Shown one piece after another: positions 57,070 through 64,000 of a stretch of DNA of 64,000 bases. Made by a program: the position numbers and the translations under genes. The DNA is from Gaetbulibacter sp. 4G1 (GTDB lineage Bacteria; Bacteroidota; Bacteroidia; Flavobacteriales; Flavobacteriaceae). The notes below the pieces were generated by a model. That model was not told where the DNA came from, did not search any database, and was given only the letters and a program-made list of their open reading frames with translations. The DNA lies in the NCBI RefSeq assembly GCF_002741945.1, contig NZ_MDVN01000002.1:1-64000 (forward strand), written 5' to 3'. Position 1 is the stretch's first letter. Each line of letters begins with the position of its first letter.

Positions 57070-58491
57070 ATGAAATTTAATTATTGGATACTTTGTGTTG
57101 CAATTATTTTAACTGGTTGTAAAAAAGATAACACGCAGAATAATGGTGAATATGCTTTTTTAGGTGGTGAAATTATTAATGCAAATAATAATTTTGTTGT
57201 ACTATCTAAGTCTAAGCACATTATTGATACAATCAAACTAGATGGCAATAACAGATTTGTTTATAAAGTAAATAATTTAAAATCTGGACTTTACACCTTT
57301 AAGCACGGTGGTGAATTTCAAATGGTTTTATTAGAACCAAACGACAGCATTATGTTTAGGCTTAATACACTAGAGTTTGATGAGTCGCTTGTTTACACTG
57401 GTGAAGGTGCTAAGAAAAACAATTACTTAATAAATGAATTTTTAAGAAACGAAATTGAGGAAAAGAAGGTTTTTAAATATTGTCAGCTAAATGCAGAAGA
57501 TTACCAAAGAGAGGTTGATTCTTTAAAAAATGCTAAATTAAAAAAGCTTAAGAAGTTTAAAAGCAAATACGATACTTCTGATTTGTTTAACAAAATTGCT
57601 CATGCAAACATTGAATACAACTACTATTTTAACAAAGAAATTTATCCGTTTGTACATTATAGAGGTAATAAGAATGATATTTTAAACACACTACCAGAAG
57701 ATTTTTATAACTACAGAAAAAACATAAATTATAACGATACATTCTTAAAGGACTATTTTGTTTATAATACCTTTTTACGTTGGAATTTTAGTAATATATC
57801 ACTTAAAGAACATTATAAACACTCTGAAAATAATCATTTTAAAAGCTCGAATGTTTGCTATAATTTAGATAGACTAGCGTTAATTGATAGCTTGGTAACT
57901 AACAATCAAATAAAAGAAGATTTATTTTACCATTACACTATAACTTTTTTAAATAAAAGTGATAATGACAAGAACAATAATGCAATTTTAAAGTTCTACA
58001 CAAACAAAAGTTCAAATAACGAAGGAAAAGAAGACATTACGCGTTATGCAAATGCTTTAAATAAATTAAAACCGGGTGCACCATTTCCAGCCTTAAAATT
58101 AATAGATGCTAGTAATACTGAAACAAATATAAACACCATAATAAATTCGCCAACGGTAATTTGCTTTTGGTCTCAAACGTATTACGAGCATTTTAAAGAG
58201 AGCCAACACAAGATTCGTGAATTAAAAACTAAATACCCTGAAGTAAATTTTATTGTTATAAATATAGATGATTATGGTTTAGAGGCTTCTTTAAAAACAT
58301 TAAAAAGAAACCGAATACCAGTCAAAAATCAATATCAATTTAAAAACCCACGCGAGTCAAGAGAAGTATTGGCTATTTATCCAATGACAAAAACTTTTAT
58401 AATTGATGAGAGAAAAAATATAGTAAAAAGTAAAGCCAATATTTTTGGGAGACATTTTGAAGACCAACTTTTAGGCTTATTAAATAAGTAA
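57070..58491 (+). CDS. Thioredoxin-fold lipoprotein without the CxxC pair
   Basis: 473 residues with lipoprotein signal ILCVAIILTGC (Cys17). The N-terminal 115 residues (GGEIINANNNFVVLSKSKHIIDTIKLDGNNRFVYKVNNLKSGLYTFKHGGEFQMVLLEPNDSIMFRL) match the DUF4369-like beta domain before thioredoxin folds in Bacteroidota. A helical middle (about 115-320) leads to the thioredoxin fold (about 335-470). At the usual active-site position the sequence is FWSQTYYEHF, so both cysteines are missing. A redox role is therefore unlikely; binding or structural function is more plausible. Single gene with a terminator downstream. Confidence 0.83.
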   Translation: MKFNYWILCVAIILTGCKKDNTQNNGEYAFLGGEIINANNNFVVLSKSKHIIDTIKLDGNNRFVYKVNNLKSGLYTFKHGGEFQMVLLEPNDSIMFRLNTLEFDESLVYTGEGAKKNNYLINEFLRNEIEEKKVFKYCQLNAEDYQREVDSLKNAKLKKLKKFKSKYDTSDLFNKIAHANIEYNYYFNKEIYPFVHYRGNKNDILNTLPEDFYNYRKNINYNDTFLKDYFVYNTFLRWNFSNISLKEHYKHSENNHFKSSNVCYNLDRLALIDSLVTNNQIKEDLFYHYTITFLNKSDNDKNNNAILKFYTNKSSNNEGKEDITRYANALNKLKPGAPFPALKLIDASNTETNINTIINSPTVICFWSQTYYEHFKESQHKIRELKTKYPEVNFIVINIDDYGLEASLKTLKRNRIPVKNQYQFKNPRESREVLAIYPMTKTFIIDERKNIVKSKANIFGRHFEDQLLGLLNK

Positions 58492-58507
58492 AAAAATACA
58501 ATCAAAT

Positions 58508-58542
58508 AAAAAGCCTCAACTTAATAAAGTTGAGGCTTTTTT
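58508..58542 (+). terminator. Rho-independent terminator between convergent genes
   Basis: AAAAAGCCTCAACTT-AATA-AAGTTGAGGCTTTTT is a 15-bp perfect stem with a 4-base loop and T-runs at both ends, so it serves both the lipoprotein gene and fsa. Confidence 0.95.
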
Positions 58543-58561
58543 ATATCAAAAAATAATATGC

Positions 58562-59215
58562 TTAATTTCCTTTTTTATAGTCTGCCAAAAACTTAGCTAA
58601 ACCAATGTCTGTCAAAGGGTGCTTTAATAATCCTTCAATAGAGCTTAATGGGCCAGTCATAACGTCGGCACCCAACTTTGCACAGTCAATAACATGCATA
58701 GTATGGCGTACAGAAGCTGCTAAAATTTCTGTATCAAAAGCATAGTTATCATAAACATGTCTAATTTCTGAAATTAAGTTTAAACCATCTGTAGAAATAT
58801 CATCTAAACGACCAATAAATGGCGATACATAAGTAGCCCCTGCTTTTGCAGCCAATAAGGCTTGACCAACAGAAAACACTAGTGTAACATTAGTTTTAAT
58901 ACCCTTTTCAGAAAAATATTTACAGGCTTTTACTCCATCTTTAATCATAGGTAATTTTACAACAATTTGGTCATGTAGTTCAGCCAAAGCCTCTCCTTCT
59001 CTAACCATACCTTCAAAATCAGTCGAAATAACCTCAGCACTTACATCTCCATCAACAATATTACAAATATCAACATAATGCTTTAAAATATTATCGTGTC
59101 CTGTAATGCCTTCTTTAGCCATTAACGATGGGTTTGTAGTAACACCATCAAGTACACCAAGGTCTTGAGCCTCTTTTATCTGATCAAGATTTGCAGTATC
59201 AATAAAAAACTTCAT
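58562..59215 (-). CDS. fsa: Fructose-6-phosphate aldolase / transaldolase-like protein
   Basis: 217 residues, the short transaldolase type. The Schiff-base lysine is Lys87 in [81 protein letters not shown] and EILAASVRH are the family blocks. Short members either cleave fructose 6-phosphate (Fsa) or act as transaldolases in the pentose phosphate pathway; sequence alone does not separate these activities. Cytosolic. The structured repeat lies upstream. Confidence 0.9.
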   Translation of the reverse strand: MKFFIDTANLDQIKEAQDLGVLDGVTTNPSLMAKEGITGHDNILKHYVDICNIVDGDVSAEVISTDFEGMVREGEALAELHDQIVVKLPMIKDGVKACKYFSEKGIKTNVTLVFSVGQALLAAKAGATYVSPFIGRLDDISTDGLNLISEIRHVYDNYAFDTEILAASVRHTMHVIDCAKLGADVMTGPLSSIEGLLKHPLTDIGLAKFLADYKKGN

Positions 59216-59245
59216 TTGTATATATTTAGTTGTGTTTTACATTTT

Positions 59246-59345
59246 GGGCGTTACTCTCGCAACAAAAAGGTTGCTCAACTCAGGCTATTCGCTATATCTT
59301 TTTTACAAAAAAGTAAAAAAGGATGCCGCTACTATCCTTAACGCG
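59246..59345. repeat. Structured intergenic repeat, flavobacterial REP-like element
   Basis: The 100-base element begins GGGCGTTACT and ends CCTTAACGCG, so its ends are inverted (GCGTTA at 59248, TAACGC at 59339). Inside are three hairpins: GCAAC/GTTGC (about 59259-59274), CTTTTTTAC/GTAAAAAAG (59298-59321) and GGAT/ATCC (59321-59337). I recall similar GGGCGTTAC...GGATGCCGCT...TAACGC elements scattered between genes in Flavobacteriaceae. It fills most of the gap upstream of fsa. Confidence 0.6.
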
Positions 59346-59426
59346 TTGCAAATCTACAACTTTATATACCTTTAAAAATTGTTTTTTAATTAAAAAATAT
59401 TAACAATTTACATAATATATACGCAG

Positions 59427-59852
59427 CTATTTAATGGCTATAGTATAAGTTCTTGAAGTACTATCTGTACATAATGAATCATCATATCGCTGATTGCCAT
59501 ATTCATCATAATAATATTCATTAAGCGGATCCACATCTAAATACACCGTAAACGTATATCTACCTGCCTTAGTAGGCATACCTTCAATAAATACATCTCT
59601 GTAATCTATAATTACTTCCAAACCATCGGGAATCTCACCGCGCACATCAAAATAGTAGTCGTAAGCATTGTCTTGTGGTTCGTTTTTAATTTGTGCAGAA
59701 ATTATTTCAGAATAATATTGATTTACGCCACCAATAGCGAGTTTTTTATCAGATATTACTGGGCGAACATTAATAATGCAGTCCACAACATTTTCGCAAC
59801 TATTAAATGAAAAAAAAGAAAATAATAGGATAATAAGTATTGATTGTTTCAT
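59427..59852 (-). CDS. Small lipoprotein with Ig-like domain
   Basis: 141 residues with lipoprotein signal LIILLFSFFSFNSC (Cys19). The mature part ends in a putative-Ig pattern (YYFDVRGEIPDGLEVIIDYRDVFIEGMPTKAGRYTFTVYLDVD, then CTDSTSRTYTIAIK), like He_PIG-type domains. Four Cys besides the lipid one could form two disulfides. Single gene, function unknown. Confidence 0.78.
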   Translation of the reverse strand: MKQSILIILLFSFFSFNSCENVVDCIINVRPVISDKKLAIGGVNQYYSEIISAQIKNEPQDNAYDYYFDVRGEIPDGLEVIIDYRDVFIEGMPTKAGRYTFTVYLDVDPLNEYYYDEYGNQRYDDSLCTDSTSRTYTIAIK

Positions 59853-59900
59853 GATGAAAGATTTTTAAAACAATCAGTATCAACTAATATGCCAAAAATA

Positions 59901-60704
59901 TTAAAGCTTATAATGTTTCATTAATAGCTTTTCATAAATTCTATCAGGAAGTATTCTTTTAAGAACAATAGAAAACTTTTGCATAAACTCCCCTACTTTA
60001 TAATGCCCTTTTGGTTTTTTCGTAATAATGATTTTATAAATTGCTTCAGCCATCATATTAGGGTTGCTACCCGAATCAACGTGCTCGTTCATTAAATCTA
60101 AAGTTTTTCCGTAAGAAGTTTTATATGGAGAATTTTCTAACAATGGAGCATGATATCGGCCAGCAGCAATATTAGTAGCAAAATCACCCGGTGCCACATT
60201 AGTCATATCAATATTAAATGCCTTTAACTCCATTCTAAACGCTTCAGTTAAAAGTTCTAAAGCACCTTTACTCGCACTGTAAATACCACGATAAGGCAAA
60301 CCCATATAACCAGCAATTGATGTTACGTTTATTATTAAACCCTTTTGTTGCTTACGCATTTGCGGCAAAACTGCTTTAATAACATTTATAGGTCCAAAAA
60401 AGTTAGTTTCAAAATTGGTTTTAATTTCTATTTCTGGTGTTTCTTCTATAGGCCCAGTAATTCCTGCACCAGCATTATTAATAAGTATATCTAATTTGCC
60501 TTCGGCACTAATAATAGTGTTTACCGTTTTATTAATAGTATCTACCTTTTTAACGTCCAATTGCAGTATAGGGAATTCACTATTTTTATAATTATTTGGA
60601 TTTCTACTGGTTCCATAAACCACAAAACCTTTTTGGATTAAATATTCACCAACAGATTTTCCTATTCCAGTAGATCCACCTGTTATTAAAACAACTTTAG
60701 ACAT
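59901..60704 (-). CDS. SDR family oxidoreductase
   Basis: 267 residues, classical short-chain dehydrogenase. The cofactor motif is TGGSTGIG (about 8-15), followed by NNAG (about 76-79), and the catalytic YSASK is at Y142 to K146, with the Ser about 13 residues earlier in NVTSIAG. R-rich start of strand 2 (GTSRNP) suggests NADPH. Substrate unknown. Its stop region is followed by the small lipoprotein; upstream lies the SRP RNA gene. Confidence 0.93.
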   Translation of the reverse strand: MSKVVLITGGSTGIGKSVGEYLIQKGFVVYGTSRNPNNYKNSEFPILQLDVKKVDTINKTVNTIISAEGKLDILINNAGAGITGPIEETPEIEIKTNFETNFFGPINVIKAVLPQMRKQQKGLIINVTSIAGYMGLPYRGIYSASKGALELLTEAFRMELKAFNIDMTNVAPGDFATNIAAGRYHAPLLENSPYKTSYGKTLDLMNEHVDSGSNPNMMAEAIYKIIITKKPKGHYKVGEFMQKFSIVLKRILPDRIYEKLLMKHYKL

Positions 60705-60770
60705 TATTTTTATATAAAATTTAAAAAATTAAAGATATGAAGATTTACCAAACAAAAAGGCACAAAAAAA

Positions 60771-60865
60771 GGCAAGCTACCTACATCACACCGCTACGAC
60801 CATTTACCTTTGCTGCGTTCCCGCCCTGGAGGATTCAATAGGAGCTGGTTGTGTAGGACTTGCCT
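60771..60865 (-). ncRNA. ffs: Signal recognition particle RNA (bacterial small type)
   Basis: On the minus strand the RNA reads GGCAAGTCCTACACAACCAG to its conserved apex CCAGGGCGGGAACGCAGCAA, which holds the Ffh-binding internal loop pattern (GGAA-like with GCAGC). The ends pair: GGCAAG with CTTGCC and CCTAC with GTAGG. The 3' end runs into seven T residues (60764-60770), a built-in terminator. The RNA scaffolds Ffh in SRP, which targets membrane and exported proteins. About 95 bases, normal for Bacteroidota. Confidence 0.93.
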
Positions 60866-60869
60866 GCTG

Positions 60870-60899
60870 CAAAGATACAACCTTTTAAAATTTTCACAA
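60870..60899 (-). promoter_or_regulatory. Promoter of the SRP RNA gene
   Basis: Minus-strand TTG (60897-60899), 19-base spacer, TATCTTTG (60870-60877): a full consensus match ending five bases before the first RNA base. Confidence 0.85.
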
Positions 60900-60953
60900 T
60901 AATTTTTTAAACTGTTTTTAAATAAATATCTTGCTCGAAATTTATAGTACAAA

Positions 60954-61988
60954 ATGAATACTTTCAAAGCTCTCACAATCATATTTTTAGGTTTATTTAT
61001 TATTTCTTGCGGTTCAAATTCTGGTCAAAAAAAAAATGATTTTACTATTAAAACTAATGCTGAGAAGGGGAATATTTCTATATCCAAAACCCTAGATCTT
61101 TCTTTAGAAAACAAAAAAAATCACAATATAGATTCTGTTACATATACTTTAAATGGGGTCAAAATTGCCGAAAAGCAAACATTAAATAACCATAAACTAG
61201 GGAAACACATCATTGAAGCTGCGGTATATTTCGATAATGAAAAGCAAACCGTTAACACTAGCATTACTATTTTAAATAACCAAACACCTAAAATTTATAA
61301 GTTTAATATTATTAATGAGTATCCACACGATATTACTTCGTATACACAAGGAATAGAATTTTTTAACGACACTATTTATGAAAGTACTGGTCAATATAAA
61401 GAGTCTAAACTCAGAAAGCTTGATTATAAAACAGGAGAGGTTATAAAAAACATAAATTTAGCTAACGAATATTTTGGAGAAGGCTTAACAATTTTAAATA
61501 ATAAAATTTATCAACTTACATGGCAAAGAGGTACTGGGTTTGTTTATGATGTAAACACTTTTGATAAACTAAGTAGCTTTAGCTATGGCAATAGTAAAGA
61601 AGGTTGGGGATTATGTAACAATGCAAATACTATTTATAAAAGTGATGGCACTGAAAGAATATGGCTTTTAAATCCTGAAACCTTAGCTGAACAAAATTAT
61701 ATTCAAGTGTTTACAAATAAAGGTAAAATTGGACGGATTAATGAATTGGAATGGATTAATGGGCAAATTTATGCAAACATTTATCAAAAAAATGGAGTAG
61801 CAATTATAAACCCAAAAAATGGTGCAGTAGTTGGTGTTATTGATTTTTCTTCATTAAAAGAAAAAGTAACCCAACATGAAAAATTAGATGTTTTAAATGG
61901 TATTGCTTACAACCCAAAAACTAAAACCATATTTGTAACAGGTAAACGTTGGGATAAATTATTTGAGGTCGAAATTGTTGAAAAGTAA
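60954..61988 (+). CDS. Glutaminyl-peptide cyclotransferase, lipoprotein
   Basis: 344 residues with lipoprotein signal TIIFLGLFIISC (Cys19). Residues 20-115 are an Ig-like lead domain. Residues 120-344 are the five-bladed propeller of the plant-type glutamine cyclotransferase family: YPHDITSYTQGIEFFNDTIYESTGQY, LANEYFGEGLTILNNKIYQLTWQ, NANTIYKSDGTERIWLLNPE, RINELEWINGQIYANIYQ and LNGIAYNPKTKTIFVTGKRW. It turns N-terminal Gln of exported proteins into pyroglutamate. Several exported proteins in this window should have such an N-terminal Gln. Convergent/divergent neighbours give no operon. Confidence 0.93.
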   Translation: MNTFKALTIIFLGLFIISCGSNSGQKKNDFTIKTNAEKGNISISKTLDLSLENKKNHNIDSVTYTLNGVKIAEKQTLNNHKLGKHIIEAAVYFDNEKQTVNTSITILNNQTPKIYKFNIINEYPHDITSYTQGIEFFNDTIYESTGQYKESKLRKLDYKTGEVIKNINLANEYFGEGLTILNNKIYQLTWQRGTGFVYDVNTFDKLSSFSYGNSKEGWGLCNNANTIYKSDGTERIWLLNPETLAEQNYIQVFTNKGKIGRINELEWINGQIYANIYQKNGVAIINPKNGAVVGVIDFSSLKEKVTQHEKLDVLNGIAYNPKTKTIFVTGKRWDKLFEVEIVEK

Positions 61989-62202
61989 TCTTAGCTATAT
62001 CAAAAACTTCTGTTTAACTATAGTTTCTTACCGACTGCAGAAATAATTTATTACTTTACTACAAACCTTATATATCTATATAATACCTTTAAGCATGTTT
62101 TATTTTAATGTATGTATAATAAGATTATTTTAGCTTAATTAATAAAGTATTAGCTATATTTTTTGCATTAACTAAAAAACAAATTCTTATATATACCTTT
62201 AA
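61989..62202. other. AT-rich gap with nothing recognised
   Basis: Between the cyclase gene and the permease remnant there is AT-rich sequence with no coding frame, hairpin or promoter I can support; it may be eroded remains of the same decayed locus. Confidence 0.6.
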
Positions 62203-62205
62203 CCT

Positions 62206-62420
62206 TTGTTATTCTTGGAATAGTTTTATTGTTCTTTTTAATTGCCATATCCAAACTTAATGCTTTTCATTTCATTTATTATAGTCTGTCTCTTTGTAGG
62301 TATCCTTCAAGGTGTGAGATAAGAACAAATCATTCAATCCGTCCAAACAAGAATTGGTAATACTCTTGGTTTTTTGGTCATGATTCTTGGTTTAGGTACT
62401 ATGCTAGGTAAACTGGTTGT
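62206..62420 (+). pseudogene. Remnant of a GntP-type gluconate permease, N-terminal part
   Basis: The frame reads PLTFVILGIVLLFFLIAIS then KLNAF, shifts by one base, continues ISFIIVCLFVGILQGV, meets an in-frame stop TAA, and continues EQIIQSVQTRIGNTLGFLVM then ILGLGTMLGKLV. These are the first two helices and loops of GntP/GntT gluconate:H+ symporters, which normally have about 440 residues. One frameshift, one stop and loss of the last 85% make this a dead gene. Confidence 0.85.
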
Positions 62421-62654
62421 ATACACGGAGGCTCACACCCTAGAGTTGATTTACAAGCTTCTCTAGAAAAATTTACTACTGTAAATATCCCTTGGACATG
62501 CTTTAGGTTAGACGGAAAATTAAATGGTAATTTATGTAAATTCAATTTTGTGAATAACAACCCTGTTGCAAATGCAACTATAGAAATTACTTCAATAAAG
62601 ATTGATGGCTTTAAATTATTATTCTCAAAGTTTAGTAAAAAACTATTAAAATGA
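62412..62654 (+). other. Open frame after the permease remnant, possible gene-end fragment
   Basis: 80 codons without a stop from 62412, reading GCIHGGSHPRVDLQASLEKF ... NFVNNNPVANATIEITSIK ... SKKLLK. It has no start codon and codon use that looks coding. It could be the 3' end of another gene that was joined to the permease remnant by deletion. It runs over the 3' end of the PorP/SprF gene on the other strand. Family unknown. Confidence 0.35.
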
Positions 62655-63629
62655 CTTACGTACTGCACTCTGTGTACAAGGGCAATTACTTATACCTTGT
62701 AAAAAGTCTATTCCTATGGTAACAACATGCGTTCCTGAATTAAACCTTGACAAATCGTTAATAGTTACTTGGTAAGCATAACCAAAATAAAACTGTCTCT
62801 TTTTAAAACCTGCCATCGGACCTATATTAAGAGGTTTAAAAAATTGATCATTGAGAAAGCGGTAAGATATACCTGCCCAATAATAATCATCATTTTTGTT
62901 ATACTTTCTAAATTTGAAATTAAAGTCGGTAGCAGAACGCTTATCACTACTAAACAATTGATAAAAGATAGAAGGCTCATATTCTAAACCACTTTTTTTA
63001 GGGCCTCTAAAAGTAAAACCTGAATATATTTGGTAATTAGAAAGCAAATTAGGTTCTAATTTTCTTATAGAACTATCAAAATCTTTATCTAATATATTAT
63101 TAGCATTAAAGCTTACAAAGAATCCTTTATATCTGTAAAGCGCACTCACATCAAAGTTATGATTTGAAGTTCGTCTATCATCAGTAACAAAAGGGTCTAT
63201 TATTGGGTTTTCGTAACCTGTATTGAAATTATTTATATCAATTCTGAAATTATTTAGATTATACGAAATACCAAATGATAAATATTGTTTTGTGTAATAA
63301 TCTAAAACTAGATGATGTGCAAATGAAAATTTGGCGCCCGTTTGGATTGTATTTCCGTTTCTATCATTATAAAGTGAGACTCCAATACCAGATCGGTCAG
63401 CAATCCTGAAATCGCCATAAATGGATTGATTATCTGGAGCTCCTTTTATGCCAACCCATTGGGTCAATCCGTTAGCTCTAATTTTTAAATTATCACCAAT
63501 ACCTGCATAAGCTGGAGATATAACAAATTCGTTATCTGCTAAATACTGCGTAAAAACAGGTAAGTTTAATTCTTGGCTATAACTAAATGTTACAGTTATA
63601 AAAAGAATATATATGATTAGTTTTTTCAT
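62646..63629 (-). CDS. Type IX secretion system membrane protein, PorP/SprF family (second)
   Basis: 327 residues with signal peptide ending YSQ-E. The family start is LPVFTQYLADNEFVISPAYAGIGDNLKIRANGLTQWVGIKGAPDNQSIYGD, with PAYAG about residue 40, followed by barrel strands and the C-terminal GTHVVTIGIDFLQG. It ends with SNCPCTQSAVRKSF, a short tail with two Cys not seen in the first copy. The adhesin gene lies 20 bases upstream on the same strand, as at the left edge. It should be the outer-membrane partner of that adhesin. Confidence 0.94.
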   Translation of the reverse strand: MKKLIIYILFITVTFSYSQELNLPVFTQYLADNEFVISPAYAGIGDNLKIRANGLTQWVGIKGAPDNQSIYGDFRIADRSGIGVSLYNDRNGNTIQTGAKFSFAHHLVLDYYTKQYLSFGISYNLNNFRIDINNFNTGYENPIIDPFVTDDRRTSNHNFDVSALYRYKGFFVSFNANNILDKDFDSSIRKLEPNLLSNYQIYSGFTFRGPKKSGLEYEPSIFYQLFSSDKRSATDFNFKFRKYNKNDDYYWAGISYRFLNDQFFKPLNIGPMAGFKKRQFYFGYAYQVTINDLSRFNSGTHVVTIGIDFLQGISNCPCTQSAVRKSF

Positions 63630-63649
63630 TTTAATTTTTTTTGAGGGTT

Positions 63650-64000
63650 TTATCTGTACAATGTAAAGTGACCAACAAACTCACGATCGTCCAGATTATC
63701 GTTTAACCTTACTACATACCAGTAATCACCAGTAGGAAGTTCTTTGCCATTGTATTTGCCATCCCATTTTTGTCCAACCCTTAAAGTTGCTATTTTACGA
63801 CCATATCTATCAAAAATATCAAACGTCATATCTCTATACTGATCTGTACAACCAGGCCCCCATCCATCTAGAACACCATCATTATTAGGAGTAAAATAAT
63901 TAGGGATACACACATCTATATATTCAAAATATCTAGTAGCAATTGCAACACAACCATTACTATCTGTTACTGTTACTGTGTAATCGCCAGACGCATAAAT
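63650..64000 (-). CDS. Adhesin with T9SS type B C-terminal domain (5' end outside window)
   Basis: The frame stays open to the right edge, so only the last 116 residues are seen. They read YASGDYTVTVTDSNGC (an SprB-like repeat end) and then the type B sorting domain with CIPNYFTPNNDGVLDGWG, FDRYGRKIATL, WDGKYNGKELPTGDYWYVV and the final LYR. The GTG at 63913 lies inside the domain and is not the start. T9SS export and surface attachment are expected. It pairs with the PorP/SprF gene 20 bases downstream. Confidence 0.92.
   Translation of the reverse strand: MYASGDYTVTVTDSNGCVAIATRYFEYIDVCIPNYFTPNNDGVLDGWGPGCTDQYRDMTFDIFDRYGRKIATLRVGQKWDGKYNGKELPTGDYWYVVRLNDNLDDREFVGHFTLYR

Noticed and set aside
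60794-60982. 62-codon minus-strand ORF
   Set aside because: It runs through the SRP RNA and its promoter; the RNA call explains the sequence.
62399-62668. 89-codon minus-strand ORF near the permease remnant
   Set aside because: It is opposite the permease remnant and the coding-like frame, and has no family likeness.
63913-63915. GTG at 63913 as start of the right-edge adhesin
   Set aside because: It lies within the sorting domain, and the frame continues to the edge with an SprB-like repeat.

Overview
The window is a low-GC, gene-dense stretch of a chromosome from the Bacteroidota, almost certainly family Flavobacteriaceae. The signs are type IX secretion (T9SS) components (PorQ, two PorP/SprF proteins, two type B sorted adhesins), lipoproteins ending in a short hydrophobic run plus Cys, signal peptides cleaved just before Gln, promoters of the Bacteroidetes form TTG-N19..21-TAnnTTTG, and family matches throughout (GlmM, PdxH, a two-in-one 2-oxoacid dehydrogenase E1, membrane-bound AraC regulators). 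I see no CRISPR array, prophage, intact insertion sequence or tRNA.

Layout. 1-7168: the 3' part of a giant HYR-repeat adhesin with a T9SS type B C-terminus, its PorP/SprF partner, and two tandem PorE-like OmpA proteins, closed by a terminator. 7241-11266: a toroid-fold protein, a CAP lipoprotein, pdxH, a small membrane protein, a methyltransferase and a small unknown. 11263-14490: a tight minus-strand operon pyrR-pyrB-orf-DUF3291-rnz. 14527-16575: rpsA with a structured leader. 16719-21466: a LysM protein, cmk, porQ, lon. 21714-29234: an unknown lipoprotein, a rhomboid protease, a lipid A type acyltransferase, an ATP-grasp protein, a frameshifted small gene, glmM, acpH-ggt. 29321-38488: an unknown, a VCBS/ASPIC lipoprotein plus vanadium haloperoxidase pair, uvrA, a LOG protein. 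38597-44010: an M1-like protein fused to a barrel, and the fused E1. 44046-47058: a membrane AraC regulator, a candidate operator, and a DoxX operon with three small envelope genes. 47086-50096: a methyltransferase with doubled N-terminal domains, an unknown, a candidate structured RNA, a DUF1062 gene. 50203-58491: a TlpA-like lipoprotein, pheT-PAP2, DUF2007, an asymmetric ABC-F protein, and a thioredoxin-fold lipoprotein without cysteines. 58562-61988: fsa, a flavobacterial-type structured repeat, a small lipoprotein, an SDR, the SRP RNA and glutaminyl cyclase. 62206-64000: a decayed gluconate permease, an orphan frame, then a minus-strand PorP/SprF and adhesin 3' end.

How the parts connect. 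Both ends carry adhesin plus PorP/SprF cassettes for surface display through the T9SS, and porQ in the middle belongs to the same export route. The glutaminyl cyclase fits the many exported proteins here whose mature N-terminus should be Gln. Most of the rest is housekeeping (translation, DNA repair, cell wall, nucleotides). The best candidates for something undescribed are the AraC/DoxX small-envelope-protein operon with its three repeated operator-like boxes, the promoter-hairpins-terminator unit at 49203-49425, and the rpsA leader hairpin. All function statements rest on reading the sequence and family knowledge; no search was run.
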